NCBI RefSeq assembly: GCF_900116425.1
Contig: NZ_FPAS01000003.1
Coordinates: forward strand, 62,001 to 126,000
Direction of reading: 5' to 3'
Source of the DNA: Lishizhenia tianjinensis
GTDB taxonomy: Bacteria; Bacteroidota; Bacteroidia; Flavobacteriales_D; Crocinitomicaceae
Length of the DNA stretch: 64,000 bases
The notes under the pieces were generated by a model, which did not search any database, was not told the DNA's origin, and was given only the letters and a program-made list of their open reading frames with translations. The translations under genes were made by a program, and so were the position numbers. Shown here piece by piece: positions 36,397 to 43,339 of the stretch (position 1 is its first letter; every line of letters begins with the position of its first letter).

Positions 36397-36957
36397 ATGT
36401 TTATTGCACAACAGAAATTGAAGGAGAACATTGCTGAGTACGTGTTATACATGTATCAGATTGAGGATTTGATCCGCGCCTACAATTTTGATTTGGAGCG
36501 CATCGAAAAAGAATTCATCAGCAAGCAAGTTCCGAGTGAATCTTTGGCCAAAGAATATGTGAATTGGTACAAAGGGCTTATTCAGGAGATGAAAATACAG
36601 GGGGTTGAAAAACAAGGTCACATCAATAGAGTAAAAGAAGTTCACTTCGAATTGGTGTACTTACACAACACTTTATTGACCGTTACCAAAGATCCAAAAT
36701 ACCTTGGTTTATTCGAAGCAGCTGAAGAGCATATTAAAGCGTTTCAGGAAAAAAGCAATTTGGGAGAATTACATCCCTTAGAAATTTGTTTTCATGCTTT
36801 ATACATGAAGTTGTTGTTGAAACTTCAGAAAAAAGAAATTTCTCCCGTTTCTGAAGAAGCCTTTGATACCATGCGTATCATGCTTGCCTACGTAGCACAA
36901 GGCTATCACAAAATGAAAGCAGGCGATGTAGATTTTCTCACGCCACATGATAATTAA
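36397..36957 (+). CDS. DUF4924 protein
   Basis: The 186-residue, all-helical cytoplasmic protein begins MFIAQQKLKENIAEYVLYMYQIEDLIRA-like sequence, the signature of the Bacteroidota family DUF4924, and keeps the family length. No function is known. It starts 15 bases after the OmpH-like gene and is closed by a terminator, forming a two- or three-gene unit with it. Confidence 0.8.
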   Translation: MFIAQQKLKENIAEYVLYMYQIEDLIRAYNFDLERIEKEFISKQVPSESLAKEYVNWYKGLIQEMKIQGVEKQGHINRVKEVHFELVYLHNTLLTVTKDPKYLGLFEAAEEHIKAFQEKSNLGELHPLEICFHALYMKLLLKLQKKEISPVSEEAFDTMRIMLAYVAQGYHKMKAGDVDFLTPHDN

Positions 36958-36992
36958 AAAAATGCTGTCTGAAGGGACAGCATTTTTTTTGA
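36958..36992 (+). terminator. Hairpin terminator after DUF4924
   Basis: AATGCTGTC (36961-36969), a six-base loop and GACAGCATT (36976-36984) followed by eight T residues form a standard intrinsic terminator. Confidence 0.9.
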
Positions 36993-37065
36993 TTCAAGGA
37001 TTCAACAATTCAAAGATTTAAGGGATAAGCTGGTTGAGGAACCTATAGTTTAAACGCCAAAAAGT

Positions 37066-37512
37066 CTAACCATCTATAAAATGCATTTTTGCTTTTTCTG
37101 CAGGATAGGCGTTAAAGGTTCCATTCGCCTTAGCTATTACAATTTTTTCTTCGCCATCAAATTTGTAAATCTCCCCTTCTATATATAGAATTCTTTTCCC
37201 AGCTGAGATTACATGTCCCAAAGCTTCTAACTCATCATGTATTTTAGCAGGGGCCAAATAGTTAATTTTAAATTCAACGGTAGACACAATTTTACCATGT
37301 TCAGCCATTTTACTTAAGCCCGCAACGCCTAAAGTTGCATCCATTAAACCAGCCAAAGCACCACCATGAGCTGCAATTGGAGTTGCTAAATGCTCTTTTC
37401 CTACCTTCATTTTGTATAAAACTTTACCTGGAGCTAAAATCTCAAAATCCATATTTAACTGATTTCCAAAGTGATTAAATTCACGATAAAGTTTTATTAT
37501 TTTTTCTTTCAT
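37066..37512 (-). CDS. PaaI-type hotdog thioesterase
   Basis: The 148-residue protein has the hotdog-fold thioesterase core AAHGGALAGLMDATLGVAG with the expected Gly-rich helix and catalytic-region Asp, followed by TVEFKINYLAPA and a last strand VIAKANGTFNAY. Such enzymes hydrolyse acyl-CoA thioesters; the exact substrate is open. It sits alone, reading away from the tRNA gene. Confidence 0.8.
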   Translation of the reverse strand: MKEKIIKLYREFNHFGNQLNMDFEILAPGKVLYKMKVGKEHLATPIAAHGGALAGLMDATLGVAGLSKMAEHGKIVSTVEFKINYLAPAKIHDELEALGHVISAGKRILYIEGEIYKFDGEEKIVIAKANGTFNAYPAEKAKMHFIDG

Positions 37513-37530
37513 TTTTTTTCAATTTTTTGA

Positions 37531-37560
37531 TTGCCGAATTAGATTAATTTACTACTTTTG
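37531..37560 (+). promoter_or_regulatory. Promoter of the tRNA-Gly gene
   Basis: TTG (37531-37533), a 19-base spacer and TACTTTTG (37553-37560) are an exact Bacteroidota promoter. The box ends eight bases before the mature tRNA, leaving a very short 5' leader. Confidence 0.85.
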
Positions 37561-37568
37561 ACCCGTCC

Positions 37569-37641
37569 GCGGGAGTAGCTCAGTTGGTAGAGCGTCAGCC
37601 TTCCAAGCTGAGGGTCGCGAGTTCGAGTCTCGTCTCCCGCT
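37569..37641 (+). tRNA. tRNA-Gly (anticodon TCC)
   Basis: The 73-base cloverleaf folds with a GCGGGAG/CTCCCGC acceptor stem, a D arm GCTC-AGTTGGTA-GAGC, an anticodon stem TCAGC/GCTGA around the loop CTTCCAA (anticodon TCC) and a TTCGAGTC T arm. The discriminator base is T, and the CCA end is not encoded. Confidence 0.95.
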
Positions 37642-37642
37642 C

Positions 37643-37675
37643 AAAAGGTTCTGATTTATCAGGACCTTTTTTTTT
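37643..37675 (+). terminator. Terminator after tRNA-Gly
   Basis: AAAAGGTTCTGA and TCAGGACCTTTT around TTTA form a 12 bp stem with one wobble pair and a long T run. It also faces the end of aroQ from the other side. Confidence 0.88.
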
Positions 37676-37678
37676 ACA

Positions 37679-38083
37679 CTAACTTTTAAGGTATTCAATT
37701 GCCAAGTCATAACCTTTTAAACCCAGTCCCAAAATGGACCCCACACAAACTGGAGTTATATAACTGGTATGTCTAAAGCTCTCCCTATTGCAAACATTAG
37801 AAATGTGCACTTCTACTACTGGTGTATCCACCGCCTCAATAGCATCTCGAATTCCAATAGAGGTATGTGTATATGCCCCAGCGTTTAGAACTATACCGTC
37901 AATATCCTCACGTTGAATAGCATCTATAATTTCTCCTTCTATATTAGATTGAAAATAGCTTAACGCTACACCATCCACTTTCATTCTATCAAAATAGGAT
38001 TCAAAGCTTTCATTTCCGTAGACTTCAGGTTTACGTTTGCCTAATAAGTTTAAATTTGGACCGTTGATAATAAGTATATTCAT
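37679..38083 (-). CDS. aroQ: Type II 3-dehydroquinate dehydratase
   Basis: The 134-residue protein carries the type II signatures INGPNLNLLGKRKPEVYG (with the catalytic Tyr), the flexible loop, LNAGAYTHTSIGIRDAI (with the active-site His) and VEVHISNVCNRESFR. It dehydrates 3-dehydroquinate to dehydroshikimate, the step after aroB in this window. Its ATG and that of the recombinase gene on the other strand are only five bases apart, so promoter elements of each gene lie inside the other. Confidence 0.94.
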   Translation of the reverse strand: MNILIINGPNLNLLGKRKPEVYGNESFESYFDRMKVDGVALSYFQSNIEGEIIDAIQREDIDGIVLNAGAYTHTSIGIRDAIEAVDTPVVEVHISNVCNRESFRHTSYITPVCVGSILGLGLKGYDLAIEYLKS

Positions 38084-38088
38084 TGCAT

Positions 38089-38988
38089 ATGAGTTGGGAA
38101 CGCTATATTAAGCATTTTGTGGCTTACTTGAAAATAGAAAAAGGCCTATCGGAAAATACGATTCTGGCCTATCAACGCGATGTGACAAAACTCAGAGATT
38201 TCTTTGAAGTTAGTCATACAACTCCCACCACAATTTCCTATAACGACCTTAAAAACTTCATAGCAGATTTATATGATTTAGGCATCAGCGCCCGTTCTCA
38301 GGCACGAATTATTACAGGAGTTAAACAATTCTTTCTCTTCCTCATTTTGGAAGAAGAAATGGACCACGATCCTTCTCAATTGTTGGAAATGCCTAAAATC
38401 GGAAGAAAGCTTCCTACCTTCTTAAGCATAGAAGAAATAGACGAATTAATTGGAGCCATTGATTTAAGTACTAACGAAGGACACAGAAACAAAGCTATAC
38501 TCGAAACTTTGTACAGTTGTGGACTCCGTGTGAGTGAATTGGTTAACCTTAAATTCTCCCATATCTTTTTTGAACAGGGTTTCATGCGCGTAATTGGTAA
38601 AGGCAATAAAGAAAGACTAGTACCCGTTGCTCCCGGCGTTGAAAAAGAAATAAAACTATACCAGGAGGGCATTCGTCAACACCTCAATATTCAAAAAGGG
38701 CATGAAGATTTCGTTTTTCTTAATAGGCGTGGAAAGCAACTCACCCGCGTAATGATTTTTACCATCATCAAACAATTATCAGAACGTATAGGGTTGAATA
38801 AAACCGTGAGTCCACATACCTTTAGACACAGTTTTGCTACGCATCTTATAGAAGGTGGCGCCAACCTTAGAGCTGTACAAGAAATGTTGGGCCATGAATC
38901 CATCACCACCACAGAAATCTATACACATCTAGATAGCTCATTTTTGCGTGAAGCTATTATTAGTTATCACCCCAGAAATAAAAAATAA
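38089..38988 (+). CDS. xerD: Tyrosine recombinase, XerD type
   Basis: The 299-residue protein has the N-terminal SAM-like DNA-binding domain (about 1-85, LKIEKGLSENTILAYQRDV) and the catalytic domain with every active-site residue: Arg147 (CGLRVSEL), a beta-hairpin Lys (GKGNKER), His243-x-x-Arg246 (HTFRH), His269 (LGHESI) and the nucleophile Tyr278 (IYTH). It resolves chromosome dimers at dif; no dif-like site was recognised here. XerC versus XerD cannot be decided without a tree. ATG 38089 is preferred over the TTG two codons earlier. Confidence 0.88.
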   Translation: MSWERYIKHFVAYLKIEKGLSENTILAYQRDVTKLRDFFEVSHTTPTTISYNDLKNFIADLYDLGISARSQARIITGVKQFFLFLILEEEMDHDPSQLLEMPKIGRKLPTFLSIEEIDELIGAIDLSTNEGHRNKAILETLYSCGLRVSELVNLKFSHIFFEQGFMRVIGKGNKERLVPVAPGVEKEIKLYQEGIRQHLNIQKGHEDFVFLNRRGKQLTRVMIFTIIKQLSERIGLNKTVSPHTFRHSFATHLIEGGANLRAVQEMLGHESITTTEIYTHLDSSFLREAIISYHPRNKK

Positions 38989-39107
38989 AGTCCTCCCCGC
39001 TCTTGGCAAGATTTGCCAACAAACGTTAAAACACCTCAAAAACAAAACTCAGCATTAAACCCCTCTCTTTTTCACAAGTCTAAAAGGTAAATACAAAAAC
39101 AAAAGAC

Positions 39108-39542
39108 ATGAAAAAGTACATTTTAATTTTAGCCCTCGCCATCATTGCACCTTTAAGTTTTGGTCAAGACCATCCTGAACATAAAAAAAAGGAACACGTA
39201 GAAATGACCGCTGAACAGAAGGCGCAAAAACGCGTAGATAAATTGGCAGAAAAGTTAGAGCTTACAGATGCTCAAAAAGAAAAAATCTACAAAATAGAAT
39301 TGGACAACATCAAGAAGGCGGAAAAAACACACAAAGAAATGATCGCCTTAAGAGAAAAGGCGAAACAACAACGTGAAGAAGGTAGAGCAAAAGTTGAAGC
39401 TGAACTTACTCAAGAACAAAAAGATAAGTTAGCCGAAATGAAGGCGAAAAGAAAAGAAGCCTGTAAAGCAGATTGTAAAGAAAAATGTAAAGGTCACAAA
39501 GAAGGCGGACATAAGCCTCACGGTGAAGCTCACCAACACTAG
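39108..39542 (+). CDS. Periplasmic CpxP/Spy-like helical protein with Cys/His-rich tail
   Basis: The 144-residue protein has a signal peptide (to about FGQ, residue 20), a long charged helical body with LTDAQKEKIYKIELDNI and LTQEQKDKLAEMK, two LTxxQ-like motifs of the CpxP/Spy type, and a tail CKADCKEKCKGHKEGGHKPH followed by three more histidines within the last eight residues. The tail looks like a metal-binding site (Cu, Zn or Ni). Function is inferred: a periplasmic chaperone or metal sensor. No two-component genes are adjacent. Confidence 0.65.
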   Translation: MKKYILILALAIIAPLSFGQDHPEHKKKEHVEMTAEQKAQKRVDKLAEKLELTDAQKEKIYKIELDNIKKAEKTHKEMIALREKAKQQREEGRAKVEAELTQEQKDKLAEMKAKRKEACKADCKEKCKGHKEGGHKPHGEAHQH

Positions 39543-39583
39543 AACTTTTTAAGTTATACAAACATATAGTTAGCAGCGATCAG

Positions 39584-39616
39584 AAAAGCAGGTGTGGTTT
39601 ACATCTGCTTTTTTTA
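39584..39616 (+). terminator. Hairpin terminator after the CpxP-like gene
   Basis: AAAAGCAGGTGT (39584-39595) pairs with ACATCTGCTTTT (39601-39612), with one wobble pair, and a T run follows. Confidence 0.85.
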
Positions 39617-39702
39617 GTTGATTTCCCACCTGAAAGTCAACTTTTTACCTACTTTATACGTTTATATATATAGAAAGACTTACAATACTAAACAACACAG
39701 TC

Positions 39703-40065
39703 ATGAACACTTCAAACATATCACAAATAAATAAGGCACTTTTGGTGTTGAAAAATTTTGTGGAGTTAAGTGCTACCCTGTTACCCTATTTAGACCAATT
39801 AAAAGAGAAACAAAGTATCACTCCCACAGAACAACAAGAGTTAGAATCCATTAAAAGTGTGTTTACCGATCAAGAAATTGATGAGCAAGCCTCTATTTTA
39901 CTTTTGCACTCTGATATTATCGGACTCATTAAAAGTAGTTTTAAAGCCATCAACGATAAAGATCCATTTTCGAACAAAAAAGGAGCTGTAAATTATTACC
40001 TCTCTCGCTTTAAAAAGGAATATCTCCGTTTACGTGAGAATTGGCACAAAATAGAACTCAACTAA
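39703..40065 (+). CDS. Hypothetical 120-residue helical protein
   Basis: The soluble, mostly helical protein (SQINKALLVLKNFVELSATL, then a Glu/Gln-rich middle and a basic C-terminal region SRFKKEYLRLRENW) matches no family known to me. It has a plausible ATG start and its own upstream region. Nothing in the neighbours suggests a role. Confidence 0.6.
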   Translation: MNTSNISQINKALLVLKNFVELSATLLPYLDQLKEKQSITPTEQQELESIKSVFTDQEIDEQASILLLHSDIIGLIKSSFKAINDKDPFSNKKGAVNYYLSRFKKEYLRLRENWHKIELN

Positions 40066-40227
40066 TTCACTGGTAAGGAGCTGTAACATCCAAAGTAGAG
40101 CTGCAAAACTTATGCATAAAGGTGTATTTCTATACTTAACACCTTATTAATCAGGATTAATTTTTGATAAACCAAGAAAATTACTATATTATAAGCAACT
40201 TGAAATAATTAGTAATAAAGCGTTTTG

Positions 40228-40280
40228 TTAGACGAAGAAATGACCAAATAACAAAAGTTACTTGGTTTTTTTGCGTCTAA
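40228..40280 (+). promoter_or_regulatory. Structured leader / attenuator-like hairpin before proC
   Basis: An outer stem TTAGACG (40228-40234) / CGTCTAA (40274-40280) encloses an inner stem ACCAAATAAC / GTTACTTGGT with an AAAA loop, directly followed by a seven-base T run. The inner hairpin plus T run is an intrinsic terminator in form, 29-60 bases upstream of proC. No upstream gene needs it, so it may be an attenuator or the end of a short leader RNA. Confidence 0.55.
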
Positions 40281-40308
40281 TAATTTGCGAAAATTAAAAT
40301 CTTTTAAG

Positions 40309-41115
40309 ATGAAAATTTTAATGATAGGGGCCGGGAATATGGGGCTTACCTATGCAGAAGGAATGGCCACATCGCCATTCAAAAACCGAAGGAACATTCA
40401 AATTTATGATGTTTCTGAAGATGTACTCGTTAAACTAGATGAAGTACCTCACTTCGATACTTTTAGAAATATCGAAGATTGTTTGCCAGAGGCAGACATT
40501 GTTTTTTTAGCTGTAAAACCTTACCACTGTGAGGATTTGTACGCTAAAATAAAGCACTTGGTGAATGAACAGCAAATCTTTGTTTCGCTCATGGCCGGTG
40601 TAACTATAGAATCCATCCAAGAAGGATTGGGTGTGAAAAAAGTAGTAAGAACTATGCCCAACCTACCCGCTCAGGTAGGAAAAGGAGTTACCTCTTACAC
40701 TGAATCACCTGAAGTTTCTAAAGTAGAATTGATAATGGTGAGAAACTTACTGGATACTACTGGAGAATCTATACGCGTTAAAAATGAAAACTTTATTGAT
40801 GCCTCAACAGGTATCTCTGGATCTGGTCCGGCTTATGTTTTCTATTTCATGCACTCTATGATGGAAGCCGCCTTAAAAATGGGCTTCTCTCCAAACGATT
40901 CTAAAATACTCGTATCCAACACTTTTGAAGGAGCCGTAGAGCTTTTCAACCACGAAAACGTGAGTCCACAAACACTAATGGACAGAGTTGCCTCTAAAGG
41001 AGGTACCACTCGCGCCGCCTTAGATTCTTTAGAAGACAATAACGTTAACGAATTAATTAAGAAAGCCGCCTATGCAGCCTTTGATAGAGCTGTAGAACTT
41101 GGCGAACAAAGTTAA
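40309..41115 (+). CDS. proC: Pyrroline-5-carboxylate reductase
   Basis: The 268-residue protein starts with the Rossmann motif MKILMIGAGNMGLTYAEG and has VVRTMPNLPAQVGKG, the substrate-site helix TGISGSGPAYVFYFMHSM and the C-terminal signature KGGTTRAALDSL. It performs the last step of proline synthesis, reducing P5C with NAD(P)H. The frame reaches upstream to a TTG at 40285, but ATG 40309 gives the natural N-terminus. It leads a proC-proB-proA operon with spacers of 18 and 27 bases. Confidence 0.95.
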   Translation: MKILMIGAGNMGLTYAEGMATSPFKNRRNIQIYDVSEDVLVKLDEVPHFDTFRNIEDCLPEADIVFLAVKPYHCEDLYAKIKHLVNEQQIFVSLMAGVTIESIQEGLGVKKVVRTMPNLPAQVGKGVTSYTESPEVSKVELIMVRNLLDTTGESIRVKNENFIDASTGISGSGPAYVFYFMHSMMEAALKMGFSPNDSKILVSNTFEGAVELFNHENVSPQTLMDRVASKGGTTRAALDSLEDNNVNELIKKAAYAAFDRAVELGEQS

Positions 41116-41133
41116 TTCACTCAAACAAAAAAT

Positions 41134-41919
41134 ATGAACAAGAAAAAAGTGGTCATCAAAGTAGGAACCAATGTGATGACCAATAGAGACAACAGAATTG
41201 TAGGCCCAATATTAAAAAACTTAGTCAGACAAATCGCCTACTTATACGAAAGAGATATTATTACTGTACTTGTTTCCTCCGGATCTACTATAGCCGGTAA
41301 AGAAGTATTGGGAGAATGTTCTATACAAGATCCTTCCATACGTCGACAAGTATTTTCTGCGGTAGGACAACCGCGAATGATGCGTCATTATTACAGCATG
41401 TTCCATGATTATGGTATGCGCTGTGCACAGGTATTGGCCACCAAAAGAGATTTTGATCCAGGCCTACATAGAGAAAACATGATCAATTGTTACGAAGCCT
41501 TATTGCATGAAGGAATTATCCCTATTGCCAATGAAGACGACGCGGTATCCTTGTCTATGTCTATGTTTACCGATAACGATGAATTAGCCAGTTTAGTAGC
41601 CGAACTTATCGATGCTGACATGCTCATCATCCTTACCGATATAGATGGATTATACACCGGGCACCCCGACGATGAAGACACCCGTAAACTCAATACGGTA
41701 AGTGTAGATCAAAACGTTGAAAAATACGTTCAAGCTTCAGAAAAAGGAGAAGGCGAAGGACGTGGTGGAATGAAGTCCAAACTACGCATTGCCAAAGGTA
41801 CAGCCAAGAAAAACATTCCTACTTACATAGCCAACGGTAAGTACGATAACATCATTATTGACATCTTGGAAGGGAAAGAAGTTGGTACCAAATTCGTGAA
41901 CAACGAGACAGAAAAATAA
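41134..41919 (+). CDS. proB: Glutamate 5-kinase, kinase domain only
   Basis: The 261-residue amino acid kinase has KVVIKVGTNVM at the N-terminus, SSGSTIAGKEVLG, IANEDDAVSLSM, the ILTDIDGLYTGHP motif and the GRGGMKSKLRIA segment. It phosphorylates the side chain of glutamate. The C-terminal PUA domain present in the 360-residue E. coli enzyme is absent, as is normal in several bacterial groups. It sits between proC and proA. Confidence 0.94.
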   Translation: MNKKKVVIKVGTNVMTNRDNRIVGPILKNLVRQIAYLYERDIITVLVSSGSTIAGKEVLGECSIQDPSIRRQVFSAVGQPRMMRHYYSMFHDYGMRCAQVLATKRDFDPGLHRENMINCYEALLHEGIIPIANEDDAVSLSMSMFTDNDELASLVAELIDADMLIILTDIDGLYTGHPDDEDTRKLNTVSVDQNVEKYVQASEKGEGEGRGGMKSKLRIAKGTAKKNIPTYIANGKYDNIIIDILEGKEVGTKFVNNETEK

Positions 41920-41946
41920 CATACAATATTTACAAGACTTACATAC

Positions 41947-43146
41947 ATGGAATTACTCAATACAAACAAAAAGAACGACGTACTAGATGCTATGATGCGC
42001 ATTATAGCAGAGAACAAACAAGAGATAATAAAAGAAAACCAAAAAGATTTAGACGCATTTACCAAAGATGACCAAGCTTTGTATGACCGACTCGTGGTGA
42101 ACGAAGCCAAGGTAGACGGTATGATACAAGCCATCAAAGAGGTGCGTCAACAAGAAGACCCTGTTCAACAAGTGATATCTAATAGAACTTTGGAAACAGG
42201 ATTGAACATTCAGAACAAAACCGCTCCCTTTGGTACCATCATGATTATTTACGAATCTAGACCCGATGTTACCATAGAAGCAGCTGTTTTGGCCTTTAAA
42301 GCCAACAACAAAATTTTATTAAAAGGAGGAAAAGAAGCCAAGTTCTCTAACCTCATTTTAGAAAAATGCTGGCACCAAGCCTTAAAAGAAAATGGCTTAA
42401 GCAAAGATTGGATTAAACTCTTACACATGAACAGAGCAGAAACCCAAGAATTTTTGCGCAATCCTACGGAGAAATTAGATTTAATTGTTCCCCGCGGAGG
42501 TGAACGCTTAATTGCTTTTGTAAAGGAACATGCACAATGTGCTGTTTTAATCAGTGGTCGAGGAAACAACTTCCTATACATTACTCCAAAGGCAGATTGG
42601 GAAAAAACCATCAAAGTTGTCATTAACGCGAAAACAGATAAAATATCAGGTTGTAATGCCTTAGACAAGGTGTTAATTGATAAAAACATTGCTGATTTTG
42701 AAGCGAAGGTAAAAGACCTTAACAGCATCTTAAATGATCATCAGGTTGAGGTTGTTGTAGATCCTAGCTTGAAACAAACTTTACCCAACAATACCGTGGT
42801 TGAAGATCAGAATACGTGGTACGAAGAATTTTTGGCCATGAAAATAATGTTGAGTGTGGTAGAAAATGAAGATGAAGCCATAGCTACAATCAACAAATAT
42901 TCTGGAGGACATTCAGCTGCCATATTAACTGAAGATGCTAAAGAGGCTGAACTATTTATGGAACAAGTAGATTCTGCAGCAGTTTACCATAACGCCTCAA
43001 CCCGCTTTACGGATGGTGGACAAATGGGGGTTGGAGCTGAATTAGCCATTTCCACAGACAAACTTCACCACAGAGGTCCTTTAGGATTAAAGCAATTGGT
43101 AACCAATAAATACTATGTATTTGGAGATGGACACATTCGAGTGTAA
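41947..43146 (+). CDS. proA: Gamma-glutamyl phosphate reductase
   Basis: The 399-residue protein is an aldehyde-dehydrogenase-fold enzyme with the ProA signature IMIIYESRPDVTIEAA, LKGGKEAKFSN, the catalytic cysteine in KISGCNALDKVLI and the closing segment GAELAISTDKLHHRGP. It reduces gamma-glutamyl phosphate to the semialdehyde, which cyclises to P5C for ProC. Length is close to the usual 410-420. It is the last gene of the operon and is followed by a terminator. Confidence 0.95.
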   Translation: MELLNTNKKNDVLDAMMRIIAENKQEIIKENQKDLDAFTKDDQALYDRLVVNEAKVDGMIQAIKEVRQQEDPVQQVISNRTLETGLNIQNKTAPFGTIMIIYESRPDVTIEAAVLAFKANNKILLKGGKEAKFSNLILEKCWHQALKENGLSKDWIKLLHMNRAETQEFLRNPTEKLDLIVPRGGERLIAFVKEHAQCAVLISGRGNNFLYITPKADWEKTIKVVINAKTDKISGCNALDKVLIDKNIADFEAKVKDLNSILNDHQVEVVVDPSLKQTLPNNTVVEDQNTWYEEFLAMKIMLSVVENEDEAIATINKYSGGHSAAILTEDAKEAELFMEQVDSAAVYHNASTRFTDGGQMGVGAELAISTDKLHHRGPLGLKQLVTNKYYVFGDGHIRV

Positions 43147-43164
43147 GTCCAAATAACACACATA

Positions 43165-43193
43165 AAAACCTCCCAAACTTGGGAGGTTTTTTT
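43165..43193 (+). terminator. Hairpin terminator of the proCBA operon
   Basis: AAAACCTCCCAA (43165-43176) and TTGGGAGGTTTT (43179-43190) form a near-perfect stem followed by a T run. Confidence 0.9.
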
Positions 43194-43339
43194 ATTTAAT
43201 TCAACTTTATTATCTCTTCCCTTACTCACTACTCCCTGTTATAGAGAACTACGTCACAATTAATTGATTAACTCTCCTGTTTTCCTTAACTTACTCTAAC
43301 ACTAATTTGCATTGCTAGAAGTCTAAAAAACACCTATTG

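Noticed and set aside
38089-38988. Tyrosine recombinase as evidence of an integrated element
   Set aside because: It is the XerC/XerD housekeeping type in ordinary context next to aroQ; the nearby tRNA-Gly has no duplicated 3' end or other integrase cargo.
40119-40145. Inverted repeat AAGGTGT...ACACCTT upstream of proC
   Set aside because: Seven base pairs with a 13-base loop and no T run; too weak to call a terminator or riboswitch.
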